Shown here piece after piece: positions 28,226 through 38,039 of a stretch of 53,223 bases of DNA. The translations under genes and the position numbers were made by a program. The notes below the pieces were generated by a model. That model was not told the origin of the DNA. It made no database searches and saw nothing but the letters and a program-made list of their open reading frames with translations. Each line of letters begins with the position of its first letter. Position 1 is the first letter of the stretch. This DNA comes from an uncultured Glaciecola sp. Lineage in GTDB: Bacteria > Pseudomonadota > Gammaproteobacteria > Enterobacterales > Alteromonadaceae. The stretch is taken from assembly GCA_905479945.1 (NCBI GenBank), contig CAJQOP010000080.1:1-53223 (forward strand). The letters are read 5' to 3'.

Positions 28226-29131
28226 ATGTATAAGGCCAAAATGCAAGAAATAAAGTCATTGATAGCACAATATGTCAATAAAGAAGCACTTCCTGCTGCT
28301 TATAATGACCTTGCACTAAAATGGTACACACCTCTTTGTAAATCGCTTTCACTGCACCATGATAAAGCAAAGCACAAAACTATGTTTATCGGTATCAATG
28401 GATGCCAAGGTTCAGGGAAATCTACGTTAAGCGGCTTATTGAGCTACCTTTTAACGACATATTTCAAAAAATCGTCAATTGTAATCTCACTCGATGATTT
28501 CTATTTAACTAGGGCCCAACGACTCAATTTAGCAAGTAAGGTCCATTCCCTGCTTGAAACCAGAGGTGTTCCAGGTACTCACGATACTGAGCTTATGCAA
28601 GAGGTACTTGAAGCCTTAAGCTTGGGACAAAGCATACAGATTCCAACATTTAATAAAGCAATTGACGACCGTAATAAAATAGATGATTGGCAGGTTGTAA
28701 ATGGGCTTATTGATATAGTTATTGTAGAAGGTTGGTGCTGGGGAACAATGCCGCAAAATGATGATGACTTAGCGCACGATGTTAATGATCTAGAAAAAGA
28801 CCAGGATACCAACAGAGCTTGGCGTAACTATGTTAATCAACAGCTAGCGATTAACTATGTTCCCTTGTATTCGTTTATACATAAATGGGTGTTTTTGCGC
28901 GCTCCTAGCTTTGAACACGTTTATAAATGGCGGTGCGAACAAGAACACAAGCTTAAGTCCACCGCTAAAGATACAAGCAATGTAATGAGCGATGAAGAAG
29001 TGCTCAGCTTCATACAATATTATCAGAGGTTAACAATGCACACATTATGTACACTCGATGCACGTTCAGACTGGGTATTTGAATTAGATAATGATAGAGA
29101 TATCATCACAAGCAGTCAAAATGAACAATGA
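28226..29131 (+). CDS. Glycerate kinase-like P-loop kinase (GLYK/COG4240 type)
   Basis: P-loop kinase related to plant-type D-glycerate 3-kinase and bacterial COG4240 proteins. About 300 residues, with Walker A GINGCQGSGKST at about residues 56-67, an acidic segment ISLDDFYLT, the ETRGVPGTHD loop, and IVEGWCWG. The start is uncertain: TTG 28211, ATG 28226 and ATG 28241 are all in frame and none has a good ribosome site. The gene overlaps the next one by 11 bases and heads a four-gene glucosylglycerate operon, so phosphorylation of D-glycerate to 3-phosphoglycerate is a sound inference. The 242 bases between cmoB and this gene probably hold the operon promoter. Confidence 0.82.
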   Translation: MYKAKMQEIKSLIAQYVNKEALPAAYNDLALKWYTPLCKSLSLHHDKAKHKTMFIGINGCQGSGKSTLSGLLSYLLTTYFKKSSIVISLDDFYLTRAQRLNLASKVHSLLETRGVPGTHDTELMQEVLEALSLGQSIQIPTFNKAIDDRNKIDDWQVVNGLIDIVIVEGWCWGTMPQNDDDLAHDVNDLEKDQDTNRAWRNYVNQQLAINYVPLYSFIHKWVFLRAPSFEHVYKWRCEQEHKLKSTAKDTSNVMSDEEVLSFIQYYQRLTMHTLCTLDARSDWVFELDNDRDIITSSQNEQ

Positions 29132-29987
29132 ATTAATGAGGATTTACAACCGACAAGTTCTTATTTTTACTGACCTAGACGGCACCTTAATGGATCACTA
29201 CAGTTATGAGCATAAGGATGCGAAACACTGTATGAACAGGCTGCTAGGTCATAGCATTCCGATTATCCCAAATACTAGTAAAACCTTCTCAGAACTTTTA
29301 GTGCTGCGTAAACGCTTGAAGTTAAATGGTCCATTTATTATAGAAAATGGGGCTGCTATTTATATCAATAAAAACTTTTTGCCTGAGAAACCCAAAGGAG
29401 CGCTTTGGCAAGAAGGTTTTTGGGTCAAGTCGTTTAGTTCAAAACGCAATTATTGGTTAGGTTTAATAAAAAAGGTAACACCGGAGTACGGTCACTTGTT
29501 TGAATCTTTCTCAAAAATGTCGCAAGAGAGAATTATTGAACTCACAGGCTTATCAGTAGAGGACGCGCTTCTTTCATCTCAAAGACAATTCGGCGAACCC
29601 TTATTTTGGAAAGGCACAGACGAAGAGTTAGAAGGCTTTATTGCCGTACTAAGACGAATGGGCTCTCATCCTGTTAAAGGCGGCCGGTTTTTGCATGTAG
29701 GTGGAGACTGCAACAAAGGTAAGGCCTTAACTTGGCTTTTAAAAGAATATCAGCGACAGCATAAAAATATAACCGTGAGCACTATAGCTTTAGGTGATGG
29801 TAAAAACGATATTGCGATGCTTGAGGTTGCAGATACGGCCGTTCGTATAGCATCTCCAGTAAATGAGCCACCAGAATTACAACGAACAACTAAAATACAC
29901 ACAAGCAGCTTACACGGTCCTAAAGGCTGGGCCGAAGTGTTGGAGCAGTTAATTCCTGAATCGACATTCTTTGCTCAAAGCAAATAG
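29121..29987 (+). CDS. gpgP: Glucosyl/mannosyl-3-phosphoglycerate phosphatase (HAD family)
   Basis: HAD-type phosphatase of the mannosyl-3-phosphoglycerate phosphatase (YedP-like) family, 288 residues. Motif I is FTDLDGTLMD, motif II the threonine in PNTSKTFSEL, and motif IV the acidic pair in ALGDGKNDIAML. Other ATG starts lie ten codons upstream and five codons downstream. Neighbouring GpgS indicates that the substrate is glucosyl-3-phosphoglycerate, giving glucosylglycerate. The gene overlaps the kinase and lies 26 bases before gpgS. Confidence 0.87.
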   Translation: MNNELMRIYNRQVLIFTDLDGTLMDHYSYEHKDAKHCMNRLLGHSIPIIPNTSKTFSELLVLRKRLKLNGPFIIENGAAIYINKNFLPEKPKGALWQEGFWVKSFSSKRNYWLGLIKKVTPEYGHLFESFSKMSQERIIELTGLSVEDALLSSQRQFGEPLFWKGTDEELEGFIAVLRRMGSHPVKGGRFLHVGGDCNKGKALTWLLKEYQRQHKNITVSTIALGDGKNDIAMLEVADTAVRIASPVNEPPELQRTTKIHTSSLHGPKGWAEVLEQLIPESTFFAQSK

Positions 29988-30013
29988 ACATACAAGACAA
30001 CTTAAGGAATAAC

Positions 30014-31243
30014 ATGGCTGATTTTCATCAAAATGGCATTGTAACAACTCTACATAACTTGGAAGACAGATCGATTGAGGATTTGGAGACTGAACTATGC
30101 GAATTTTCTAAAAAGCGGCCACTAGGGCTTATTCTACCGTCTTTATTTTCAGAGCTAGAAGGTAAAGCCCTACCCGCAACTATTGAACATATCAAACAGG
30201 TTCCGTATTTATCAGAAATTGTAATAGGTTTAGATAGAGCTAATTTAGAACAGTATAGACATGCCTTAGGTTTTTTCTCTGCGCTCCCTCAACACCATAG
30301 AGTGTTGTGGAATGACGGGCCTAGATTAAAAGCACTCGATGCCGAATTAAAAGAGCTTGGGCTCGCTCCTAAAGAGTTAGGTAAAGGTCGAAACGTTTGG
30401 TATTGCATGGGTTATATACTCGCATCCGGAAAGGTAGAAAGCGTAGCGCTGCACGACTGTGACATTCTCACCTATGAGCGTTCATTACTTGCTAGATTAA
30501 TTTATCCAGTTGCTAACCCACAGTTCAATTATGAATTTTGTAAGGGATATTATGCGCGTGTGGCAAATGGCAAAATCAACGGTCGAGTATCACGTCTGCT
30601 AGTAACCCCTTTGTTACGTGCGTTAAAAACCACGCTAGGTACTAACGAATACCTCGACTTTATGGACAGTTTCCGCTATCCACTGGCGGGGGAATTTTCA
30701 TTCAGGCGTGATGTTCTTAATGATATAAGGATCCCCAGCGATTGGGGTTTAGAAATCGGCGTTCTTTCCGAGATGCACAGAAATTACTCACCAAATAGAT
30801 TATGTCAAGCTGATATCGCGAAAACGTATGATCATAAACATCAAGACCTCTCCCTGAATAATGAACAGGGCGGCCTATCTAAGATGTCAATAGACATCAC
30901 AAAAGCGCTATTTAGGAAACTTGCAACTCAAGGAACAACATTCAACACAGAAACGTTTAGAACAATAAAAGCGACCTATTTTAGGATAGCATTGGATTTT
31001 GTTGAAACGTACCATAACGATGCTGTCATGAATGGTTTGAAACTAGACATACATAATGAAGAGAAAGCAGTTGAAATGTTTGCTCATAATATTATGAAGG
31101 CTGGTCAGAGCTTTTTAGATAACCCTATGGAAACTCCTTTCATCCCAAGTTGGAATAGAGTAGTTAGTGCGAAACCAGATGTTCTAGAATGTCTTAAAAA
31201 AGCAGTTGAAGATGACTATAAAGAATTTAGTCAAGGGATCTAA
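30014..31243 (+). CDS. gpgS: Glucosyl-3-phosphoglycerate synthase GpgS (GT81)
   Basis: Retaining glycosyltransferase joining glucose from an NDP-glucose donor to 3-phosphoglycerate. The 409 residues include the donor-site region PSLFSELEG (about 42-50), a metal-binding D-C-D in [10 protein letters not shown] (148-150), the phosphoglycerate-site segment [17 protein letters not shown], and [11 protein letters not shown]. Ribosome site AAGGAA. It stands between its phosphatase and the phosphorylase, the core of a compatible-solute pathway. Confidence 0.9.
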   Translation: MADFHQNGIVTTLHNLEDRSIEDLETELCEFSKKRPLGLILPSLFSELEGKALPATIEHIKQVPYLSEIVIGLDRANLEQYRHALGFFSALPQHHRVLWNDGPRLKALDAELKELGLAPKELGKGRNVWYCMGYILASGKVESVALHDCDILTYERSLLARLIYPVANPQFNYEFCKGYYARVANGKINGRVSRLLVTPLLRALKTTLGTNEYLDFMDSFRYPLAGEFSFRRDVLNDIRIPSDWGLEIGVLSEMHRNYSPNRLCQADIAKTYDHKHQDLSLNNEQGGLSKMSIDITKALFRKLATQGTTFNTETFRTIKATYFRIALDFVETYHNDAVMNGLKLDIHNEEKAVEMFAHNIMKAGQSFLDNPMETPFIPSWNRVVSAKPDVLECLKKAVEDDYKEFSQGI

Positions 31244-31244
31244 A

Positions 31245-33029
31245 ATGATTGAGCACTTTCCAAATTTTACGGCTAAAATAAGACACCATCTTGAAGTTAT
31301 TTATCAAGATATTTTGACTTCTGAAGAAATAAAAAACTTAATACCTCAGTTGCAAGCAAGCATTGGGGTGATAGATGAAACTAACTGTCATTATCCTACT
31401 CCGCATAAAAACAGATGGGATGAGTCAGACATTGTCATGATCACATACGGTGACAGCATTATAGAGAACGCTGATGATGTAGAGTTTGGTCTTGGTCAAA
31501 AACCATTAAAAACCTTGTTGCGCTTTGTTAATGAATATTGCGATTCAATTGTTAGTCACATACATATCTTACCCTACTTCCCTTACAGTTCTGATGATGG
31601 ATTTTCTATAATAGATTATTCAGTAGTGAACCAGAGCTTGGGCGATTGGAGCGATATTCGTGATATTTCAAATCAGTATAGTCTTATGACTGACCTGGTT
31701 ATTAATCATTGCTCTGCTCGCAGTCAGTGGTTTGAAAATTTTTTGAAACAAGATGGTATCGGTCACGATTATTTTTTTACTGCTTCTAATACTGATGACC
31801 TCAGCATGGTTGTTAGACCAAGAACATCAGACTTACTTAAGAATGTTGAAACACCTAAGGGTACTCAACATGTATGGTCGACGTTCAGTCACGATCAAGT
31901 AGATTTTGATTTCAGAAATCCAAACGTTTTAATCACATTTGTAGATATTATTAGGCTTTATTTAGATCAAGGAACCAAAATATTTAGACTTGATGCTATC
32001 GCGTTTCTTTGGAAAGTAGTTGGTAATGAAAGTATAAATTTACCTCAAACACATGAAGTTGTCCGTTTATTAAGAACTTTAATTGAACATGCATCACCAG
32101 AAGTATTGATCATTACAGAAACCAACATACCAAATAGAGAGAATTTAACTTACTTTGGAAATGCGAACGAAGCGCATGCTATTTATAATTTCTCATTACC
32201 CCCCTTACTCATAAACACTCTTGTAACTGGCAATTGTAGCTATTTAAAAAATTGGATGATGAGTATGCCGCCAGCCCAGAACGGCACAACATATTTTAAT
32301 TTTATCGCGTCACATGATGGAGTTGGCTTAAGACCTGCTGAAGGTTTACTTTCTGATGAAGAAATCACTGATTTAGCTCATTGTATGCAGAATTTCGGCG
32401 GCAAGGTGTCATGGCGAATGACAGAGAGTGAGATACAAAAACCTTACGAAATGAACATTGCTTTAATCGATGCGATGAAGGGTACTATCGAAGGCCCTGA
32501 CCAATTTCAATTAGAGCGATTTGTTTGCGCTCATGCAATAATGCTTGGCTTAGAGGGTATTCCAGGGATTTATATACATTCTCTACTGGGAACGCCAAAC
32601 GACGAAGAGAAAGTAATTAATACCGGCCAGAATCGAGGAATAAATCGTCATCGATGGGACTTTAAAAGTCTGATTGCACACTTACAAGACGCTGACAGCA
32701 TGCATGCTAAAGTGCTAAGTAAACTTTCCATGCTAATTAGAATAAGAAAAGCACAACGTGCATTTCACCCAAATGCAACACAGTTTACTTTGCAACTCGG
32801 TGAGCATGTTTTTGGATACTGGCGCCAAAGCATCGACCGACAACAAAGCATATTTTGCTTATCGAACATAACAAATGAAATGCAATATGTAAGGCTGTCA
32901 GATATCAACTTAATTGATAACAGCCTTTGGTATGAGCTTATTCACGAGAAGGCAGTGGATGTTAAAACTGAATATTTAAATGTCGCACCTTACCAAACAA
33001 TGTGGATATCTAATAAGGCAACAGGCTAG
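31245..33029 (+). CDS. GH13_18 sucrose phosphorylase-family enzyme, probable glucosylglycerate phosphorylase
   Basis: Alpha-glucosyl phosphorylase of the sucrose phosphorylase family, 594 residues. The TIM barrel has [20 protein letters not shown], nucleophile D250 in [11 protein letters not shown], acid/base E292 in LIITETNIP, and the stabilising D358 in IASHDGVG. Ribosome site AGGG sits just before the ATG, two bases after gpgS. Family members act on sucrose, glucosylglycerate or related glucosides. Location after gpgP-gpgS favours glucosylglycerate, releasing glucose 1-phosphate and D-glycerate. Sequence alone does not settle the substrate. Confidence 0.85.
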   Translation: MIEHFPNFTAKIRHHLEVIYQDILTSEEIKNLIPQLQASIGVIDETNCHYPTPHKNRWDESDIVMITYGDSIIENADDVEFGLGQKPLKTLLRFVNEYCDSIVSHIHILPYFPYSSDDGFSIIDYSVVNQSLGDWSDIRDISNQYSLMTDLVINHCSARSQWFENFLKQDGIGHDYFFTASNTDDLSMVVRPRTSDLLKNVETPKGTQHVWSTFSHDQVDFDFRNPNVLITFVDIIRLYLDQGTKIFRLDAIAFLWKVVGNESINLPQTHEVVRLLRTLIEHASPEVLIITETNIPNRENLTYFGNANEAHAIYNFSLPPLLINTLVTGNCSYLKNWMMSMPPAQNGTTYFNFIASHDGVGLRPAEGLLSDEEITDLAHCMQNFGGKVSWRMTESEIQKPYEMNIALIDAMKGTIEGPDQFQLERFVCAHAIMLGLEGIPGIYIHSLLGTPNDEEKVINTGQNRGINRHRWDFKSLIAHLQDADSMHAKVLSKLSMLIRIRKAQRAFHPNATQFTLQLGEHVFGYWRQSIDRQQSIFCLSNITNEMQYVRLSDINLIDNSLWYELIHEKAVDVKTEYLNVAPYQTMWISNKATG

Positions 33030-33066
33030 TATCTTTGACGCTGTTATAGCATTAGTAAAATCAAGA

Positions 33067-33094
33067 GCTAGGGCAAAACTCACCTTGCCCTAGC
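33067..33094. terminator. Terminator between the glucosylglycerate operon and the DUF2189 gene
   Basis: Perfect ten-base stem GCTAGGGCAA / TTGCCCTAGC with an eight-base loop between two convergent genes. There is no clear T tract on either side. Confidence 0.6.
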
Positions 33095-33103
33095 CTTAAG
33101 GCT

Positions 33104-33898
33104 CTATTCGTAGCCTCTGTCACGCTTCACTTCAATAGTGTCAATGTAGCCATGCCAAGATGCGTACCCTAGGATTGGCATGATAACTAAAAATGCAAAA
33201 AAGAAAGTAACAAAACCCAAAAACACACAAAATAGTATAATAGCGGCCCAAAAGAACATCGCTTTTTTGTTCAACCAAACTGCATTCATACTGCTGAATA
33301 CAGCAGTTGCTAAATCAACACGACGCTCCAGTAAAATAGGTTGAGTGAATGCTGTAATGAAGAAGACAAGCACCGTTATTGCAGCACCAACGATAGTTCC
33401 AACTAACAAAAATGGCCATAGACTTTGTAAGGTGTATGCTTCATAAGATGGATACAATGCATGAATTAAAGACGCTATGCGTAACCAAAATATCATCAAT
33501 ACCATTAATAACAACGCAAAAGCCCATTCATTTACTGCATTTCGAGACATTGCTTTTAAAGAATGTCTAAATGAAGGATTATTCTTCTTTGCAAACTGCC
33601 AACTAACATCATAAAGCCCTGCCGCCAAATATGGCCCAAGCAACATAAAGCAAACCATAGCTGGGAAAATAATCATATACCAGCCAGTTGAGTCAACAAG
33701 ATAAAATATTGACCACGGAATAAGTGTGAATATCAAACCGTAGGCCAAACTTATAACTGGCGCACGCTTAAAATCAGTAATGGCTAAGCGAATCCATTTA
33801 ATAGAATCAAAAGTATCTAATTTTTTACACGGTAAAACACGAGCGAAACTACTATTCGTAACCGCTGCTTCGGGCTCTTCATCGAACTGCTGAGACAT
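33104..33898 (-). CDS. DUF2189 integral membrane protein
   Basis: 264-residue inner-membrane protein of the DUF2189 family with about six hydrophobic segments between residues 50 and 250, two before the loop (GLIFTLIPWSIFYLV, MIIFPAMVCFMLLGPYLAAG) and the rest after it. The family segment G-P-Y-L-A-A-G-L-Y is present. Function is unknown. It is convergent with the glucosylglycerate operon and probably unrelated to it. Confidence 0.85.
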   Translation of the reverse strand: MSQQFDEEPEAAVTNSSFARVLPCKKLDTFDSIKWIRLAITDFKRAPVISLAYGLIFTLIPWSIFYLVDSTGWYMIIFPAMVCFMLLGPYLAAGLYDVSWQFAKKNNPSFRHSLKAMSRNAVNEWAFALLLMVLMIFWLRIASLIHALYPSYEAYTLQSLWPFLLVGTIVGAAITVLVFFITAFTQPILLERRVDLATAVFSSMNAVWLNKKAMFFWAAIILFCVFLGFVTFFFAFLVIMPILGYASWHGYIDTIEVKRDRGYE

Positions 33899-34022
33899 AA
33901 CATCTCCTATTTAGCATAATTTAATAAGTCATTGCAGAGCAACGGCTTTTTGGAAACTGAAGGCACAACTTCAATACTTATTCTTTATACTAAATGAGTT
34001 CATCATTAAGTTCAAAATATAC

Positions 34023-34565
34023 TCAAGGAAAATCCACATTAGCTTCGTGCCAATTGATGCTAGTCAAAAACAATGTAGATAATGCATCATTTAATTGACT
34101 AAAACTGGTAATTTCTGTTTTCTTTCCTGTGAGCATTTCGAGCACGAATTGGTGGCAATTGTTGTCAAGAATATGATAATCCCGCAATTGAAACAGGTTT
34201 TCTTTGCAACGTTCGGCTACTTCTTGCACTGCTAACGGTAAATAATCATCATTGCATGCCAAGTAAATGCTATCACCACTCCTGTTTTCTAAAAATCGTT
34301 CCGGAGAGACGGTCCTGATTAAACCACTGCCACTTAATTCATATATGCCGTCATCAACCCATATGCCAGTATGATCTAGCACGCCATATATACCACAAGT
34401 GACAATTGAACCATTTCTTGGCAAAACGCGCTTTGATGACTCGCCTGGTAAGTATCGAACCGTATTTGTACTTTTCATATATGAATTATTTGCTTTATTT
34501 GTTGCATACAATCCCAAACATGCAGCACCTAACCATAACAACGGAGCAGGCATAAAATTCTCCAA
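34023..34565 (-). CDS. LRAT-like (NlpC/P60 superfamily) membrane-anchored protein
   Basis: 180-residue protein with a short hydrophobic N-terminus (about 7-22) and a domain resembling the lecithin:retinol acyltransferase group of papain-like folds. The core is YGVLDHTGIWVDDGIYEL, with a candidate catalytic histidine at residue 65, followed by LDNNCHQFVLEML with a candidate nucleophile at C137. The permuted order, His before Cys, is that of the LRAT group. Bacterial members have no settled substrate; acyl transfer or hydrolysis on lipids is a guess. A second ATG at codon 5 is possible. Confidence 0.7.
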   Translation of the reverse strand: MENFMPAPLLWLGAACLGLYATNKANNSYMKSTNTVRYLPGESSKRVLPRNGSIVTCGIYGVLDHTGIWVDDGIYELSGSGLIRTVSPERFLENRSGDSIYLACNDDYLPLAVQEVAERCKENLFQLRDYHILDNNCHQFVLEMLTGKKTEITSFSQLNDALSTLFLTSINWHEANVDFP

Positions 34566-34623
34566 AAAATTAGTGTTTAAGACATACTACTGCAATCGGC
34601 CCAAAGTCGTGCGATAAAAAATG

Positions 34624-34638
34624 TGACAAAATTTGTCA
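34624..34638. promoter_or_regulatory. Perfect palindrome upstream of alaA
   Basis: TGACAAA-A-TTTGTCA, a 7-1-7 perfect inverted repeat about 76 bases before alaA, in the divergent gap with the LRAT-like gene. It has the look of a dimeric regulator site; I cannot name the regulator. Confidence 0.45.
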
Positions 34639-34713
34639 TAGCCCCTTAACACAGACACTTTGCTGTATTATTCTTAGCCATCCTAAATTATTCTGTTTTA
34701 AGAAAATTAATTA

Positions 34714-35928
34714 ATGTCGAAAATCAACCGGTCTAACAAACTAGCAAATGTCTACTACGACATACGCGGTCCAATTTTAGAGCAAGCAAACAAAATGGAA
34801 GAGGCCGGTGAGCGCATCCTTAAACTCAACATTGGTAATCCCGCTCCATTTGGATTTGAGGCACCTGATGACATTTTAAAAGATGTTATTCATCAATTGC
34901 CTTCATCGCAGGGCTATACAGACGCTCAGGGTATATATAGCGCTCGTGTTGCGGTCATGCAGTACTATCAACAAATGGGTATTGAGAATGTTAAAGTCAA
35001 AGATGTATACATAGGCAATGGTGTAAGCGAACTTATTATGCTATCGATGCAAGCTTTGCTGAACACTGGCGATGAAGTGCTAGTGCCGGCTCCGGACTAC
35101 CCTCTTTGGACTGCCGCGGTAAATTTATCTTCTGGCACACCGATACATTATCAGTGCGACGAGAAGTCCGGCTGGTTTCCTGACCTTGCCGACATAGAAT
35201 CAAAAATAAGTTCGAACACAAAAGCGATTGTGTTAATTAACCCAAACAATCCAACAGGTGCTGTTTATAGTAAAGCCTTGTTGCAACAAATTGCTGATTT
35301 GGCAAGAAAACACAATTTAATTGTTTTTAGCGATGAAATATACGACAAAATATTGTATGACGATGCCTTACATACCTGCATTGCTTCGCTAGCACCTGAT
35401 TTGTTTTGTGTAACCTTCAGCGGCTTAAGTAAAAACTATCGAGTCGCTGGTTTTCGTGCCGGTTGGATGCTGGTGAGTGGTAATAAACTATCAGCAAAAA
35501 GTTATATCGAAGGTTTAACGATTCTCTCCTCAATGCGGATGTGCGCCAATGTACCCTCTCAACATGCAATTCAAACAGCACTCGGCGGATACCAAAGCAT
35601 TAAAGACCTCGTAACTGGCAATGGCCGGCTGCTTCAGCAACGGAATTTAGCATACGAAGGCTTAAATCAAATTGATGGCATAAGTTGTGTTAAGCCTATG
35701 GGCGCGATGTACTGCTTTGCTAAAGTTGATGCGAAAAGGTTTAATATTTCTAGTGACGTTAATATGGTTCTTGATTTACTCAATAAAGAAAAGATTCTAT
35801 TAGTACATGGAAGCGCATTTAATTTGCACGATGGTTGCTATTTCAGACTTGTTTTTTTGCCGCATAAGGAGCAGTTGTCACCCGCCATTGAACAAATGAA
35901 CCGATTCTTTGCGAACTATCGACAGTAA
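34714..35928 (+). CDS. alaA: Glutamate-pyruvate aminotransferase AlaA
   Basis: PLP-dependent aminotransferase making alanine from pyruvate and glutamate. The 404 residues match E. coli AlaA (405). Visible are the opening N-K-L-A-N-V-Y-Y-D-I-R-G-P, the aspartate of INPNNPTGAVYS with later FSDEIYDKI, and the PLP lysine in FSGLSKNYRVAGFRAGW. It precedes yfbR, as in E. coli. Confidence 0.95.
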   Translation: MSKINRSNKLANVYYDIRGPILEQANKMEEAGERILKLNIGNPAPFGFEAPDDILKDVIHQLPSSQGYTDAQGIYSARVAVMQYYQQMGIENVKVKDVYIGNGVSELIMLSMQALLNTGDEVLVPAPDYPLWTAAVNLSSGTPIHYQCDEKSGWFPDLADIESKISSNTKAIVLINPNNPTGAVYSKALLQQIADLARKHNLIVFSDEIYDKILYDDALHTCIASLAPDLFCVTFSGLSKNYRVAGFRAGWMLVSGNKLSAKSYIEGLTILSSMRMCANVPSQHAIQTALGGYQSIKDLVTGNGRLLQQRNLAYEGLNQIDGISCVKPMGAMYCFAKVDAKRFNISSDVNMVLDLLNKEKILLVHGSAFNLHDGCYFRLVFLPHKEQLSPAIEQMNRFFANYRQ

Positions 35929-35996
35929 GTTTATTCGATATCTAGTGCCTCATTTAGCAATTAGTATTATCTAATCAAACAAGGATAAATAATTTA

Positions 35997-36587
35997 ATGA
36001 ACAGTGCTTTTTTAGCATGGATACTGCGCATGCCCTTAATCAAACGTTGGGCTTTGATGCATTCAGTAAAAGATGAGAATGTCGCTGAGCATAGCCATCA
36101 GGTTGCTGTAATTGCGCATTTATTAGCTGTTATTCGTAACACCTATTTTAACGGAAGCCTCAACGCAGAGAAAGCAGCTACAATAGGCCTTTACCATGAA
36201 GTTTCCGAAACAAAACTACAAGATATTAATCACGTCACTAAGTACCATAACCCTGATTTGACACGTGAGTTTAAAAAAATAGAAGAAATAGCCGAACTTG
36301 AATGTTTGCTTACACTTCCAGCCGAATTACAGCCCATATTTAAACCTCTGCTAGTGCAAAAAGAAGTCGACGCAGAATACAAAACATTAGTTAAGGCTGC
36401 TGATCTCATTTCTGCGTACTTGAAGGCATGCGATGAATTACGTTTTCAAAATGCTGAGTTCTCTCACGTAAAGACAAGGTTGGAAAAAATGTTAGTTGAA
36501 TACCAACAGAATATGCCTGAAGTTAATTATTTCTTAACTATTTTTAAAGACAAATGTTTTGTAAGTGTTGACCAATTAGCCGAATAA
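35997..36587 (+). CDS. yfbR: 5'-deoxynucleotidase YfbR
   Basis: HD-domain phosphohydrolase removing phosphate from deoxyribonucleoside 5'-monophosphates. The 196 residues compare with 199 in E. coli. Metal ligands are visible in VAEHSHQVAVIAH, in the H-E of GLYHEVSE, and in the late aspartate of LVKAADLISAYLKA. It follows alaA and precedes another HD-type nucleotide hydrolase, so the pair may trim deoxynucleotide pools together. Confidence 0.94.
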   Translation: MNSAFLAWILRMPLIKRWALMHSVKDENVAEHSHQVAVIAHLLAVIRNTYFNGSLNAEKAATIGLYHEVSETKLQDINHVTKYHNPDLTREFKKIEEIAELECLLTLPAELQPIFKPLLVQKEVDAEYKTLVKAADLISAYLKACDELRFQNAEFSHVKTRLEKMLVEYQQNMPEVNYFLTIFKDKCFVSVDQLAE

Positions 36588-36649
36588 AATAAAACCTTTA
36601 CCCCAATAGACTATTTTAATGGAAATACAATGAAGCTTAGACAGTATAT

Positions 36650-37984
36650 ATGACAGACGTTAATGAATGGACTAAGCGACGACTTACTCGATTAGAAAAA
36701 CGCGATGGTGATCATCGCAATGCTTACCAAAGAGACAAAGCGCGGATAATGCACTCAGCCGCATTCAGACGGTTACAAGCCAAAACTCAGGTTTTGGGTA
36801 TAGGTATTAGTGATTTCTATCGAACTCGTTTAACGCATTCACTTGAAGCGGCGCAAATAGGCACAGGAATAGCATCTCAGTTAAAGCAGAAACAACCCGA
36901 GCTTTGCATTCAGCTTGTTATAGACGAACATCTCATAGAGAGTCTTTGTTTGGCGCACGATATTGGTCACCCACCATTCGGCCATGGTGGCGAAATTGCT
37001 CTGCATTACATGATGCATGAGCATGGTGGTTTTGAGGGAAATGGGCAAACGTTTCGAATCTTAACTAAGCTCGAGACTTACAGTCCTGATGACGGAATGA
37101 ACTTGGCTAAAAGGACATTACTAGGTCTAATAAAGTACCCTAATTATATTGATACTTTAACTAATCAAAGGATTGTTACGAAAAGAGCAGACTCACATCG
37201 CTCAGTTATATCAAAGAACTGGCATCCCCCAAAGGGCTTATACTTATGCGATAAGCCCGCGTTTGACTGGGTTGTCGCACCATTTAGCAAACATGATCAA
37301 GACCAGTTTAGTGAATTTATTGTGGATGATAAGACGCATGCTAAAACATGCTACAAGTCGATAGATTGTTCAATAATGGAACTCGCCGATGACATAGCCT
37401 ACGCCATTCACGATCTTGAAGATGCGATTGTTATGTCTATGGTTACCCGTGATATTTTCGAACTTGAGATTGTAACCCCAATAAAACAACTAGCCCTTCC
37501 TTGGCTCTCTGAACAAATAGACAAACTCACTCGTAATTTGTTTAGTGAAGTCCCCTATGAGCGTAAAAATGCAATTGGCGCCCTCGTTAACTATTTCATA
37601 ACGGGGATAAGTATTAAACGTTTAGACCTGTTTGAGTCTGACATCATCAACTTCAATGCATGTTTCCCCAAAGATTATCAAACAGCCTTGGGCCTATTTA
37701 AATCATTTGTATACAATTATGTCATTCGTAAACCCGAATTACAGCTTTTGGAGTATAAAGGACAGCAGATAGTTATGGAGTTGTTTGAAGCCTTTAGTTC
37801 AGAGCCCGAAAGGCTGCTTCCGACCAATACTGCAAAACGTTGGATTGATGCAGATACTGATGAATCTAAACATAGAGTATTGTCAGATTACATTTCTGGC
37901 ATGACCGATGAGTATGCGACAAGGCTATACAACCACCTATTTTTACCTAAGTCTAATTCAGTGACCGATTCACTAACTCCCTAG
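36650..37984 (+). CDS. dGTPase-like HD-domain triphosphohydrolase
   Basis: Deoxyguanosinetriphosphate triphosphohydrolase-like protein, 444 residues, of the shorter non-E. coli Dgt group. The HD motif is split as usual: RLTHSLEAAQIG, then CLAHDIGHPPFGHGGE, then MELADDIAYAIHDLED. The N-terminal RDKARIMHSAAFRRLQAKTQ is the family start. It releases triphosphate from dNTPs, and some relatives limit phage growth. No clear ribosome site is seen. It follows yfbR by 62 bases. Confidence 0.92.
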   Translation: MTDVNEWTKRRLTRLEKRDGDHRNAYQRDKARIMHSAAFRRLQAKTQVLGIGISDFYRTRLTHSLEAAQIGTGIASQLKQKQPELCIQLVIDEHLIESLCLAHDIGHPPFGHGGEIALHYMMHEHGGFEGNGQTFRILTKLETYSPDDGMNLAKRTLLGLIKYPNYIDTLTNQRIVTKRADSHRSVISKNWHPPKGLYLCDKPAFDWVVAPFSKHDQDQFSEFIVDDKTHAKTCYKSIDCSIMELADDIAYAIHDLEDAIVMSMVTRDIFELEIVTPIKQLALPWLSEQIDKLTRNLFSEVPYERKNAIGALVNYFITGISIKRLDLFESDIINFNACFPKDYQTALGLFKSFVYNYVIRKPELQLLEYKGQQIVMELFEAFSSEPERLLPTNTAKRWIDADTDESKHRVLSDYISGMTDEYATRLYNHLFLPKSNSVTDSLTP

Positions 37985-38039
37985 ATGAAATTTTATCGTC
38001 TTCGATAAGGTCATGTACTACAACTAAAAGGAAGTATTC

